The notes under the pieces: generated by a model
What the model was told of the DNA's origin: nothing
The model's database searches: none
The model's input: the letters and a program-made list of their open reading frames with translations, nothing else
Part shown: piece after piece, positions 7,909-17,175 of the stretch
Layout of the letters: every line of letters starts with the position of its first letter
How positions within the stretch are numbered: position 1 is the stretch's first letter
Position numbers and translations under genes: made by a program
From: Dehalococcoidales bacterium
Lineage (GTDB): Bacteria; Chloroflexota; Dehalococcoidia; Lucifugimonadales; Lucifugimonadaceae
Direction: 5' to 3'
Length of the DNA: 64,000 nucleotides
Assembly (NCBI GenBank): GCA_009937255.1
Contig: JAACCT010000015.1
Coordinates: forward strand, 55,431 to 119,430

Positions 7909-9006
7909 CTAAACTCTATATGGTTCAAGGTCTTTCCATTTAGGATTTAATCCAAAACCTGGTAAATCAGGAGCAAAAACATAACCATCTTTTAAAATTA
8001 ATTCATTTTCCCAAATTTTACCGTGCATGGGATTTACAGTATCTCTATAATATTCAAGTATTAAGCCATTTGGGATTGCAGAAACTAAATGAATGTGTAC
8101 CTCTTGAGCACCATGGGGAGCAATATCTAAATCATTACTTTGCGCCAATGCACATACCTTCATAAATTCAGTAACTCCACCTAAAATAAGACAATCAGGT
8201 TGTAAAATATCAGCAGCTCTATGGTTTATCATATCTCTGAAACCATATCTAGTATATTCATTCTCACCCGCTGCAATAGGAATAGAAGTAGATCTTGTAA
8301 TTTCTCCTTGTCCTATATAATCATCAGGTTCAACAGGTTCTTCAAACCAAAAAAGATCATATTTTTCAGCTTTTCTAGCAAATTCTATTGCTTCATAATG
8401 TCTATAAGCGTTATTTGCATCTACCATTAGCTTTACATCATTACCAATAACCTCTCTACAAACTTTTACTCTTTGAATATCTTCATGTATAGATAAAGCT
8501 CCAACTTTTATTTTTACAGCCTTTGCCCCTATATTTAAATTTTCTTCCATCTCATTTGCAAGTTCTTTTAATCCTTTTCCTTTTTCATAATATCCTCCAG
8601 CTATGTATGTACTCACTTTGTTAGTAAATCCTCCTAATAATTTATATACAGGCAACTTTGCAATTTTTCCTTTAATGTCCCATAGAGCTATATCAATACC
8701 AGATATTATTCTTGTAGTAATACCTCTTCTACCTACTAATTTTGGTCTCCACATCTCGTGCCATATTCTCTCATTATCTAAAGGATCTAATCCTATAATG
8801 CCTTTTTTAAAGTGCTCAACTAATTCTCTACCTACATTTGGGCTAACATCTATTCCAGCTGAAATTCCAATCCCTGTAATTTCAGGATCATCAGTTTCAA
8901 TTTCTATTATGTTAAGTATATTATGTGTATAGGTATAGAGACCATTTGTTATTGGAGTGGTCCTTTCCCATCTATATATTTTTAAGTTAATATCTGTAAT
9001 TTTCAT
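7909..9006 (-). CDS. mandelate racemase/muconate lactonizing enzyme family (enolase superfamily), MR-type active site
   Basis: 365 residues with an N-terminal capping domain and a C-terminal TIM barrel. The catalytic set is complete for the mandelate racemase subgroup: K165/K167 in VKIKVG, metal ligands D196 (MVDANNAY), E222 (WFEEPV) and E248 (AAGENE), and the Asp271-His298 dyad in LQPD and APHG. Such enzymes dehydrate or epimerise acid sugars; the exact one cannot be read. First gene of a minus-strand run followed by XdhC, MocA-like, a small protein and an SDR. Regulated presumably from the 118-base gap shared with the tRNA. Confidence 0.9.
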   Translation of the reverse strand: MKITDINLKIYRWERTTPITNGLYTYTHNILNIIEIETDDPEITGIGISAGIDVSPNVGRELVEHFKKGIIGLDPLDNERIWHEMWRPKLVGRRGITTRIISGIDIALWDIKGKIAKLPVYKLLGGFTNKVSTYIAGGYYEKGKGLKELANEMEENLNIGAKAVKIKVGALSIHEDIQRVKVCREVIGNDVKLMVDANNAYRHYEAIEFARKAEKYDLFWFEEPVEPDDYIGQGEITRSTSIPIAAGENEYTRYGFRDMINHRAADILQPDCLILGGVTEFMKVCALAQSNDLDIAPHGAQEVHIHLVSAIPNGLILEYYRDTVNPMHGKIWENELILKDGYVFAPDLPGFGLNPKWKDLEPYRV

Positions 9007-9124
9007 TTTTAGAGTCCTATTTTTGCTTTTTTATGAAATAATTATTTTAGAAAGTTTAAACCTTTTCTTCTATTACGTAAATGTGTAATATATTTTAGAT
9101 CGATAGATACATAATAAAGTATAG

Positions 9125-9200
<76 letters not shown>

Positions 9201-9215
9201 TATAAGGGGGAATAT

Positions 9216-10214
9216 ATGAAGGCAGCTCAAATAACTGGGTACAGGAAGATAGAAATTAAAGATGTACCTGATCTTGGTGAATTAGAAAATGGAAAAGTAA
9301 GATTTAAAACAGAATGCATATCTATCTGTGGATCAGATATACATGGTGCATTTGATAAAGTTTTACCTGAAGAAGACTATCCATTGCCTCCTGGTATGCC
9401 TATTCATGAAGTTGCGTCTATTGCAGTCGAATCTAAGGATGATAGATATCCTGTCGGAACGCGAGCTATTATTATTCCAAATTATAGAAATCCTGACGGA
9501 AGTATAGGAACTGGAGGAGCTGTTGAATATATAGACCAAACTCATGATAAAATCATTAAACTTCCAGATTGGGGAGATTTAGAAGATTGGATAATGCTTC
9601 AACATTCAGGAACAGTTTTATATTCTGCTAAACATTGGGGAAATATTTTTGGAAAAAAAATTGCCATTTTAGGCCAAGGTGGAATTGGCTTGTCATTTAC
9701 TATGTTCGCATCTAAACAAGGAGCTGCAGAAGTAGTTGGTATTGATAAGCATGATTATAGGCTAGATAAAAGTATTTCTTTGGGCGCAACAAAAACTATA
9801 AAATATATTTCTTTAGAAGATTTAATAGAGAAAACCGAAGATATTACTGATACTGAATTATTTGATGTAGTAGTAGATGCTTCAGGAAATGAAGCAGGTT
9901 TTAATACATGTTTAAATATTATAAAACCTCAAGGTAAATTTATAACATTTAGTATTGTAACTGCAGATATGGTTGAATTTGAGCATAGCTTAATGCTCAG
10001 AAAGAATATTGATATTCATGCAACTCAAATAGCAACTACTTCAGAACCAATTGCGGAAATTAGAGAATTAGTTTCTCTTGCTGAAAGAGGTTGGTGGGAT
10101 CCAAAGACTTTAAAATCTCATGTTTCTGATTTATCAGATTTACAAAAAAGTTATGAAGAATATGCAGATCAAAAAAATAACGTTATAACAAATGTAGTTA
10201 AATTTAATCCTTAG
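9216..10214 (+). CDS. zinc-type medium-chain alcohol dehydrogenase (MDR), sorbitol/threonine dehydrogenase-like
   Basis: 332 residues. Catalytic-domain features: CGSDIHGAF with the zinc Cys near residue 38, and PIHEV where most relatives have GHE. The Rossmann motif GQGGIGLSFTMFASK lies near residue 152, followed by VVGIDKHD (NAD-type acidic residue). The four-Cys structural zinc lobe seen in many family members is not apparent (the segment reads NYRNPDGSIGTGG). It starts 16 bases after the tRNA CCA behind a strong AAGGGGG Shine-Dalgarno, so it may share the tRNA transcript. It converges on the reductase gene, sharing the bases TTAG. Confidence 0.85.
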   Translation: MKAAQITGYRKIEIKDVPDLGELENGKVRFKTECISICGSDIHGAFDKVLPEEDYPLPPGMPIHEVASIAVESKDDRYPVGTRAIIIPNYRNPDGSIGTGGAVEYIDQTHDKIIKLPDWGDLEDWIMLQHSGTVLYSAKHWGNIFGKKIAILGQGGIGLSFTMFASKQGAAEVVGIDKHDYRLDKSISLGATKTIKYISLEDLIEKTEDITDTELFDVVVDASGNEAGFNTCLNIIKPQGKFITFSIVTADMVEFEHSLMLRKNIDIHATQIATTSEPIAEIRELVSLAERGWWDPKTLKSHVSDLSDLQKSYEEYADQKNNVITNVVKFNP

Positions 10215-10906
10215 GATCCAAATCTTTCTGTATATAATTTAAAATTTAAATTCGAATCATCTATAATTTCTGAAGCCTTTTTAACAAATGAATCAGACCC
10301 ACAAATATAGATTTCATATTTTTTATTTTTGTTGAAATTTATAAAATTCTCAGCTGAAATCCTTGAATTTCCAGCTGTCCATTTTTTTTGCTTTTCACGA
10401 GTTACAAAAGGAAAGTAATTAGCTTCATTGTTTTTTTTAGAAAAATAATCATAATCTACTAAACCACTAAAATATTTTGACCAATGAAATAAAGAGAATG
10501 TCTTATTATTATTTAATAAGAATTTAGACATTGATAAAAAAGGTGCTATACCTGATCCTGATGCAATCATTATAGTATACGAGTGATCTTTTAAAATAAA
10601 TCTTTGTCCTATAGGCTTAGAAATTTTTACTAAATCTCCAACTAAAGCAAAATCATAAAAAAAAGTGGAAATCTCTCCATTAGGTATTTTTTCTAGTAAA
10701 AAACTTAAAGTTTTTTTATTTGGTTCACTAGCTATAGAATAAGGTCTTATTGCTTCATATCCGTCTTCTGATGTTAAGCATATTTCAGAATATTGACCAG
10801 GAATATGTCCATCCCAATTATCTAGTTTAAAATCAATTATACAAAGTTCATCATTGATAATTTTTTTTTTTGATATTTTAGCTATTTGAAAATTTTGTAT
10901 ATCCAT
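10211..10906 (-). CDS. FAD/NAD(P)-binding oxidoreductase (ferredoxin reductase-like)
   Basis: The start chosen is the ATG at 10906 (MDIQNFQIAK), which follows the upstream stop by 4 bases; the ORF-track start at 10960 reads back into the preceding gene. About 231 residues. Flavin motif RPYSIAS near residue 65, GQRFIL and IASGSGIAPFLSM for NAD binding, YICGSDSFVKKA and a C-terminal YTERFG that packs on the flavin. It probably passes electrons between NAD(P)H and the small Mo protein encoded immediately upstream, a pairing known for sulfite-oxidase-like proteins; the direction of electron flow is inference. Confidence 0.82.
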   Translation of the reverse strand: MDIQNFQIAKISKKKIINDELCIIDFKLDNWDGHIPGQYSEICLTSEDGYEAIRPYSIASEPNKKTLSFLLEKIPNGEISTFFYDFALVGDLVKISKPIGQRFILKDHSYTIMIASGSGIAPFLSMSKFLLNNNKTFSLFHWSKYFSGLVDYDYFSKKNNEANYFPFVTREKQKKWTAGNSRISAENFINFNKNKKYEIYICGSDSFVKKASEIIDDSNLNFKLYTERFGS

Positions 10907-10910
10907 TCTA

Positions 10911-11501
10911 TTAAGAATATCTTTGTTCTTTCCAAGGATCACCATACATATGATAACCATAGTTTTCCCAAAATCCTGGCTTATCTGATTCTATAAAATT
11001 TATTTTATTAAACCATTTAGCAGATTTCCAAAAATATAAATGAGGAACGATTAATCGTATAGGTCCACCATGTTCAGGTGTAATAGGTTCATCTTCATAT
11101 GAATATGAAATTATAGTATCTTCCTTTAGTAGGTCACTAGTAGGAATATTTGTTGTATATCCTGTAGATGAACCTATCATTGTCCATTCAGTGGGTGCAA
11201 TGATACCTAATGATTTTAAAATACTAGATACTTTTACTCCCTTCCATTTCATGTCAAATTTAGTCCATCTAGTTACACAATGTATATCTTTAGTGATTTC
11301 TTTACTTTCAATATCTGATAAATAATCCCAATCAATTTTTGCTAATTCTTCATCATCTTTTGTAATAGAAAGATTCCAATCTTTAATATCTAATTTTGGG
11401 GTTGGTTCTGCTGAAAGTACAGGGAACCTATTTTCTATATATTGACCAGGAGGAACTCTATCATTATTTTCTTTTTTACCAAAAAAGCCTCTTGGTACCA
11501 A
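10911..11501 (-). CDS. sulfite oxidase-like molybdopterin oxidoreductase, small cytoplasmic form
   Basis: 196 residues, Oxidored_molyb fold. The conserved stretch DRVPPGQYIENRFPVLSAEPTP at the start and HCVTRWTKFDMKWKGV with the Mo-ligating Cys near residue 75 are typical; the HGGPIRLIVPHLYFWKSAKW segment completes the cofactor pocket. It lacks the heme domain and dimerisation domain of true sulfite oxidase. The TTG start at 11501 is needed to retain the conserved N terminus, and creates a 67-base same-strand overlap with the upstream enolase gene. Uses the plain molybdopterin form of cofactor, unlike the XdhC/MocA client. Confidence 0.85.
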   Translation of the reverse strand: MVPRGFFGKKENNDRVPPGQYIENRFPVLSAEPTPKLDIKDWNLSITKDDEELAKIDWDYLSDIESKEITKDIHCVTRWTKFDMKWKGVKVSSILKSLGIIAPTEWTMIGSSTGYTTNIPTSDLLKEDTIISYSYEDEPITPEHGGPIRLIVPHLYFWKSAKWFNKINFIESDKPGFWENYGYHMYGDPWKEQRYS

Positions 11502-12652
11502 TTTGTAAAACTACCATCCTCTCTTTTAAGTTGCGGTGAAAACCCTGTTGGATTAACTCTCATTTTTTCTGCAACATCCATATTTATTTCTACACCCAAA
11601 CCTGGAGTATCAGGACTCCAGGAATATCCATCTTTCCATTCTATCTGTTGTGGAAATAAATCTCTTGCATAAGTTCCAGGTGCTTTTGGCATTTCTTGAA
11701 CACCAACATTACTTGAAGCCATACATAAAGCTATACAAGCTGCAGCAGATACTGGCCCTAGAGGATTATGAGGTACTATATTTATGAAATGAGTTTCAGC
11801 CCAGTGTGTAATTTTTAAAGCCTCAGTAATTCCACCAACAATACATAAATCTATTCTTACATAATCAATTAATTCTTTTTCAATAACTTCTCTAAATGGC
11901 CATTTAGTAGCCCATTGCTCACCAGCAGCAATTGGAAGGTTTATTTTATTTCTAATCATCTCGTATGATCCTGGATTTTCTGATCTTATAGGATCTTCTA
12001 TAAAAAATGGTTTTAAAGATTCCATATCTCTACACATTTGAATAACTTCTGGAGGGGCTAGTCTTGTATGAACATCAAAAGTTATTTCAGGTTCATAACC
12101 GAATTGTTTTCTTACTTCACTCATAATTTCTACAGCATATTTTATAGATTTTCTTGGCTCTAAAATATCTGATTCAAAATTTTCTAATTGTGTAGGCTGA
12201 TGCCATCTTAAGAATTTCCAACCTTTATTTAAATGATCTTCACATATATTTAAAAAATCATTTAATGTTTCTCCTTGTGTATGAGGGTAGCAAATAACTT
12301 TATCTCTATAAGGGCCACCTAATAATTTATATACGGGCATATTTACTGATTTACCTTTTATATCCCAAAGAGCTATGTCTATTGCAGATATTGCACATGA
12401 ATAAACTTTATCTGCAGGGAAAAAAGAGCTTCTAAACATTACTTGCCATAATCTTTCCGTTTCCCAAGGATCAGCACCAATAACAATTTCACTTAAATGT
12501 TCTATTGCTTTGGCAATAGCCTCTCCTTGACGGGCTATACCCACTTCACCCAAACCATGTATCCCTTTATCTGTATCCACTCTTACAAAAAAATAAATTC
12601 TTCCTTCTTCATCTTGAATTGGAAGGCTTGTAATTTTAGTGATTTTCATCAA
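11435..12652 (-). CDS. enolase superfamily acid-sugar dehydratase (galactonate/mannonate dehydratase-like)
   Basis: 405 residues. The D-galactonate/mannonate dehydratase pattern is present: FDVHTR with metal Asp and a catalytic His, FIEDPIRSENPGSY, AAGEQWATKWPF, YVRIDLCIVGGITE and IVPHNPLGPVSAAA. The expected reaction is dehydration of an aldonate to a 2-keto-3-deoxy acid. Middle of a five-gene minus-strand operon. The C-terminal 18 or so residues after the usual GSFTNW end (KKKIMIEFLLVNI) look unlike the family and run into the start of the Mo protein gene, as if an earlier stop had been lost. Confidence 0.87.
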   Translation of the reverse strand: MMKITKITSLPIQDEEGRIYFFVRVDTDKGIHGLGEVGIARQGEAIAKAIEHLSEIVIGADPWETERLWQVMFRSSFFPADKVYSCAISAIDIALWDIKGKSVNMPVYKLLGGPYRDKVICYPHTQGETLNDFLNICEDHLNKGWKFLRWHQPTQLENFESDILEPRKSIKYAVEIMSEVRKQFGYEPEITFDVHTRLAPPEVIQMCRDMESLKPFFIEDPIRSENPGSYEMIRNKINLPIAAGEQWATKWPFREVIEKELIDYVRIDLCIVGGITEALKITHWAETHFINIVPHNPLGPVSAAACIALCMASSNVGVQEMPKAPGTYARDLFPQQIEWKDGYSWSPDTPGLGVEINMDVAEKMRVNPTGFSPQLKREDGSFTNWYQEAFLVKKKIMIEFLLVNI

Positions 12653-12664
12653 ATATCTCTCTTT

Positions 12665-13834
12665 CTAATCTTTCCAATTAACTTCGTTTTTTTCAAAATC
12701 ATGAATATATAATCCTGCACCTTTTCTTCTACCCCATGGTTTTTTAGGTGCCCTATCAATTTTTTGATTTTTTAATTCAGATAATGATTTTTCGTCAATA
12801 ACTAAACCAATTCCAGGTGTCTCATCTAGTAATAAATAACCATCTGAAATATTATCATTCCACTTAGAATAAGCTTTTTCTCTTCCAGGATCAACGACTT
12901 CCATCATCACATGATTAGGAATTGATGTAGCAATATGAGCATTATAATTTCCAATACAATTCATTGTAGTAACAGGAATCTCATATGCATGAGCTAGATT
13001 GCTTATTTGTCTTAATCCTGTAACTCCTGACTGATAAGTACTAACATTTAATATATCTGCGGCTTGGTTATCTATCAATGAATAAAAATCACCTACATTA
13101 TTTAGATTTTCTCCAGTCGATACAGCTGCTTTAATATTATCTGAAACCATCTTAAGTCCTTTATAATCCCATCTTCTAACAGGTTCTTCAGCCCAGAAAA
13201 TATCAAACTTTTCTTCAATTTTATTAATGCTTTGAATAGCTTTTTTCACAGACCAATATTCGTTTGAATCAATCATAATTCTAGGTCTTTTTGTGATTTT
13301 AGATAAGGCATCATAGACAATTCCAATTCTTCTTATATCATCCTCCAAAGAAATCCCAATTTTTACTTTAGCAGAATCAACTCCTTTATCTGCCATTTTT
13401 GAGAAAAAGGCGTAAAGTTCTTCGTCTGTAAGGTTGTATCCAATATCAGATGCATAAATTTTACATCTTGGGTCACTTGAACCTAATGTTCTCCACAAAG
13501 GTTCAGAATTTATTTTTGCTTTCAAATCCCATAGTGCGATATCTATTGCAGATAAAGCAGCATGAGCCTCTCCTTCATCTCCTCCTTTGAATACAAAATC
13601 TATCATCTTTTTCCATATTGAAAAAACTTCCCTTGGATCTCTTCCTTCAAGTAATGGAAAAAATTCTTTCACATAATCGTTTCCTATTGGTGCAATACCT
13701 GTAATACCTTCATCAGTTTGTATTTTTAATATGCTTGAATATATTAAATCTTCTCCTGAGGGTCCATTAGAATCACCCAACGGTCGATCTAAGATTTCTT
13801 TATATTTTTCTAACTTATAATCAATAATTTTCAT
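12665..13834 (-). CDS. enolase superfamily protein, divergent subgroup with GRR-GAGLY tail (paralogue 2)
   Basis: 389 residues. Barrel motifs: AKVKIG (KxK), MIDSNEYW (metal Asp), FWAEEPVRRWDY (metal Glu), STGENLNNVGDF (metal Glu), ADILNVS. Where mandelate-racemase enzymes have the PHG histidine this reads TTMNCIGNYNAH, so the His-Asp dyad is missing. The C-terminal extension KPWGRRKGAGLY is shared with the next paralogue. It overlaps that gene by 4 bases (ATGA) and is 12 bases before the dehydratase gene. Substrate unknown; a KxK-only syn-dehydratase or a decarboxylase/epimerase are both possible. Confidence 0.82.
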   Translation of the reverse strand: MKIIDYKLEKYKEILDRPLGDSNGPSGEDLIYSSILKIQTDEGITGIAPIGNDYVKEFFPLLEGRDPREVFSIWKKMIDFVFKGGDEGEAHAALSAIDIALWDLKAKINSEPLWRTLGSSDPRCKIYASDIGYNLTDEELYAFFSKMADKGVDSAKVKIGISLEDDIRRIGIVYDALSKITKRPRIMIDSNEYWSVKKAIQSINKIEEKFDIFWAEEPVRRWDYKGLKMVSDNIKAAVSTGENLNNVGDFYSLIDNQAADILNVSTYQSGVTGLRQISNLAHAYEIPVTTMNCIGNYNAHIATSIPNHVMMEVVDPGREKAYSKWNDNISDGYLLLDETPGIGLVIDEKSLSELKNQKIDRAPKKPWGRRKGAGLYIHDFEKNEVNWKD

Positions 13835-15024
13835 TTTGACTGCCCCTCACTTATTTCTTCCTTGGAGGGTGGTATTTCATATAGACCAGCTCCGGGTCTT
13901 CTTCCATATGGACTAGGACCAGCTCTTTGTGAAACAGTTTTTACTTTATGCTTAGATAGTTCTTCAAAATTTATCTCTATACCTAAACCTGGTTTATTAC
14001 CCACAAATGCATATCCATCTTTAATTTTTACATCTGATGTAAAAACTTTTGTTTCGGGCTCTGAATGAGGAACTTCAAGCGTAATACAATTTGGAATAGC
14101 ATTCGCAATATGTGAATGAATAATTCCAAAAGATCCTCCTAAGGTAACAGGAATTTCTAAACCAAAAGCTGCATCAGCAATCTGAATTGCTCCTGTTATT
14201 CCAGTCATTCCATGACTAACTTGAATAATATCAGCTGATCTATGATGGAAATAAGGTAAAAAATCTCCTAGAGTATCCAAGTTTTCTCCTGCACATACTG
14301 GAGTTTGAAGAGCATCAGAAACTTTTTTTAATCCTAAGAAATCCCATCTTCTTGCTGGCTCTTCAATCCATCCAAGTGTAAATCTTTCTTCCATTTCTGA
14401 TATTTTTCTGATGGTTTGTTTTGGAGACCAATATTCATTTGAATCAATATATAAAATTGGTTCCTTTCCAGAATGCTTTAATGCGTCTTGCATCAATTGT
14501 AATCTTTTTAGATCAGAATTTTGATCTAATCCTACTTTCAACTTACCTGCATTGAAGCCATATTCAGTAGCCATTTTTAAGTACCATTGATAAAGATCAT
14601 CATCACTTATAGGTAGAGCTATATCTGAGGCATAAACGTTAATTTTTTCATTATTTCCTCCAAGAGTTTTCCAAAGAGGTTCATTATTATATTTTGATTT
14701 TAAATCCCATAATGCAACATCTAATACAGAGATAGCATCATTTGCAATTCCATCATGTCCTCCCTTAAAAAATCTGTCTACCATTCTTTTCCATAAGCTT
14801 TTAACAGCTCGAGGATCTTGACCTAACAAAACACCTTCAAATAACATTTTTATTTGAGGTATAGAACCGCCACCTCCTATAGAAATTCCACTTATACCTT
14901 CATCGGTAAATACTTCGACTAAGCAATTCCCTGCTTTTTTTCGACCTCTTGGTGAATTGGCATCACCCATAGTTCTATCAAGTGAATATTCGAAAAGTGT
15001 AGTTTTTAATTCTGTAATTTTCAT
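13831..15024 (-). CDS. enolase superfamily protein, divergent subgroup with GRR-GAGLY tail (paralogue 1)
   Basis: The ATG at 15024 (MKITELKTTLF) is preferred because it matches the start of the other family members and has an AGGAT element upstream; the track start at 15120 adds an unrelated hydrophobic leader. About 397 residues. Motifs: GKLKVG, YIDSNEYW, GWIEEPARRWDF, CAGENLDTLGDF, ADIIQVSHGMTG. The MR histidine region reads LGGSFGIIHSHI, without PHG. The tail SPYGRRPGAGLY and the central FFKGGHDG match the neighbour, indicating tandem duplication. First gene of the five-gene operon that ends with the Mo protein and flavin reductase. Confidence 0.82.
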   Translation of the reverse strand: MKITELKTTLFEYSLDRTMGDANSPRGRKKAGNCLVEVFTDEGISGISIGGGGSIPQIKMLFEGVLLGQDPRAVKSLWKRMVDRFFKGGHDGIANDAISVLDVALWDLKSKYNNEPLWKTLGGNNEKINVYASDIALPISDDDLYQWYLKMATEYGFNAGKLKVGLDQNSDLKRLQLMQDALKHSGKEPILYIDSNEYWSPKQTIRKISEMEERFTLGWIEEPARRWDFLGLKKVSDALQTPVCAGENLDTLGDFLPYFHHRSADIIQVSHGMTGITGAIQIADAAFGLEIPVTLGGSFGIIHSHIANAIPNCITLEVPHSEPETKVFTSDVKIKDGYAFVGNKPGLGIEINFEELSKHKVKTVSQRAGPSPYGRRPGAGLYEIPPSKEEISEGQSK

Positions 15025-15111
15025 TATATTTATAATCCTATAAAATTTTTTATTAATATCTTGAATGAAATTTTCAAGGCAATATTTATAAAAAAAGTTT
15101 ATCATTTTAAT

Positions 15112-17172
15112 ATGAAACATTCTCTAAAAAAATTATTTACTTACGATCGTCTATTTTCAAAGTTTTTAAATTATGGGATATTTAGTATTTTGATGGTCAT
15201 GATTAGTTTTGTCGCATTAGATGATTTATATGCAGAAGAAAATGATGAAAAATCTACAGTTTTTTTAGCTTATGATATCAATGCATTAAATGATGATGAT
15301 GATCTTTCAACTTCTAAAGATATACTTTTACAAATTTCTAATTATTTTTTATTAGATAGTACAAAAATAGTAGTTTTGCAAGGATATGGTCAAACTAATT
15401 TTAATCCAATAATCTTGTCACGTGAGAATCTTATGCAAGAAGTTGATAGTTTTTTTAATGCAATGATCTCTAAAAAAAATCTTGATGCTTCAAATCACTA
15501 TCTTGCTATTTCAGATGGATTTACTAATATAGCAGAAAATATTAATATATCAGATTCAGAATTTTTTTTAATTTCTCCAATTAAAATTAAAAACCTTGAC
15601 GAATCTACTCAAATAAAACTGAATAATCTTTCTGAACTATATAGTACTTCAGGAATTGAATTAAATATTATGGCTTTACCTTCTTCTCTAGTAGCAAATA
15701 GAGAAGCTTTTCGTAAAGTATCCTCAAATACAAATGGAAAATTTATAGATTTTGGCACAAATAAATCTTACACAGATTTTATTCAATTCTTTTTTACGAA
15801 TCCTAAATTATTTGTTGAAACTAATTTAGATTCTAAACCTCTTTCTAATTTTCTTAATATTCCTCCTACTGTCGAGAAATTAAAGATAGGTATTTATAGA
15901 CAAGATTTAGAAACAAAGATCTCCTTAATTAGTCCTGATGGAACTGAATTAAGGGAAGGTTCAGATTTTAATTTTTGGGAACTAGATAAAATTCTTTTTT
16001 TAGATATTATTTCTCCCGATTCTGGAACATGGACAATAATTACAACTGGTCAATCTGGTAAATTTGAAGTCTATACAGATGTATATAATCCGTTGGAACT
16101 CAAAACATTTGGAGAAAAAATTTATCCAGTATCTTCTGAAATTTTATTAGAAGTAGGTGTTTATCTAGAAAATACTTTGTCCAATATTAGTGATGCTGAA
16201 TTACAAGTTAGAATAAAAGACTTTAAAGGTACTGAAACTATTCAAATAATGAATGATATAGGAGAAAAAGGAGATAAAACGTCTTTTGATGGAATTTATA
16301 CAGCAATTCTACCGTCAGTATCTGAACAATCAATTATAGATATAGACTACACCCTTAAATGGAAAGATTTATCGACAACTGTTGAACAAAAAGATCAAAT
16401 AAAAGTAGAAAATTATCCTGAAATTTCTATTACTAAGATAAATGATGTTTCAGGTAAAGTTGGGGAAGAATTTTTAATTCTTTCTTTTGAAACTCAGGTT
16501 AATTCTTATCCGTACTTAGTTGGAGTTGAAGAATTAAATATTAGCCTAATAGATAAAAAAGATTCTCAAAATTTAATTATTAAACCCATAAAATTAAATG
16601 ATACTGAAAAATCTTATATTTTTGAAATTTATTTTGATACACAAAAGAAAATAGATGAAGTTATTTCTTTAGATTTATATTTAGAAACTACTTATTTAGA
16701 GAAAGAATTTAGAACTCCTACTATAAAAATTAACTCTCAAATAAATACAAATTTTCTATATATTTTTGGATTAAGATATTATTATTCAATTATCTTTTTA
16801 ATCATAATTATTTCTATCTTACTTGTTGTTTTGAACTATTTTAGGAAAGTTAATATTTCAGGATTTTTAACTGATATTGATAAAAATATAATTGTTGATT
16901 TTTCTAATATAAAGAGACCTATATTAGAAAAAATAATTCATCCTAAAAGAATAAATTTTAATAATATAATAAATTTACCCTATAATAGAGGGTCTTTTCA
17001 ATTTGATAATAATCAAGCTTTTATTATTATAAATCCTGTAAAAAATGATCCTAGTATTAGAATTAATTCTCTGCCTGCTGTAGGTAAAATAAAAATAACT
17101 AATAATGAATGGATAGGCTCTGCCGGTAAACAAGTAAGATTTGTTAAAGAGATTCCATATATGAATATCTAA
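15112..17172 (+). CDS. membrane-anchored secreted protein with N-terminal vWA-like domain
   Basis: The ATG at 15112 (MKHSLKKLF) is chosen over the track's TTG at 15061; it gives 686 residues. A signal peptide is visible (FSILMVMISFVALDDLYA then EEND). A vWA-like alpha/beta domain follows with FLAYDINALNDD where a MIDAS would sit but without a clean DxSxS. Beta-rich repeats occupy residues about 250-555, and one membrane helix (SIIFLIIIISILLVVL) is near residue 565, with a roughly 110-residue cytoplasmic tail. Topology resembles Chloroflexi surface proteins with Ca-binding vWA and PPC-like domains. Function unknown; divergent from the enolase operon. Confidence 0.65.
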   Translation: MKHSLKKLFTYDRLFSKFLNYGIFSILMVMISFVALDDLYAEENDEKSTVFLAYDINALNDDDDLSTSKDILLQISNYFLLDSTKIVVLQGYGQTNFNPIILSRENLMQEVDSFFNAMISKKNLDASNHYLAISDGFTNIAENINISDSEFFLISPIKIKNLDESTQIKLNNLSELYSTSGIELNIMALPSSLVANREAFRKVSSNTNGKFIDFGTNKSYTDFIQFFFTNPKLFVETNLDSKPLSNFLNIPPTVEKLKIGIYRQDLETKISLISPDGTELREGSDFNFWELDKILFLDIISPDSGTWTIITTGQSGKFEVYTDVYNPLELKTFGEKIYPVSSEILLEVGVYLENTLSNISDAELQVRIKDFKGTETIQIMNDIGEKGDKTSFDGIYTAILPSVSEQSIIDIDYTLKWKDLSTTVEQKDQIKVENYPEISITKINDVSGKVGEEFLILSFETQVNSYPYLVGVEELNISLIDKKDSQNLIIKPIKLNDTEKSYIFEIYFDTQKKIDEVISLDLYLETTYLEKEFRTPTIKINSQINTNFLYIFGLRYYYSIIFLIIIISILLVVLNYFRKVNISGFLTDIDKNIIVDFSNIKRPILEKIIHPKRINFNNIINLPYNRGSFQFDNNQAFIIINPVKNDPSIRINSLPAVGKIKITNNEWIGSAGKQVRFVKEIPYMNI

Positions 17173-17175
17173 ATA

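Noticed and set aside
8603-8932. 109-residue antisense ORF over the enolase gene
   Set aside because: Antisense shadow; the minus-strand enolase has a full active site.
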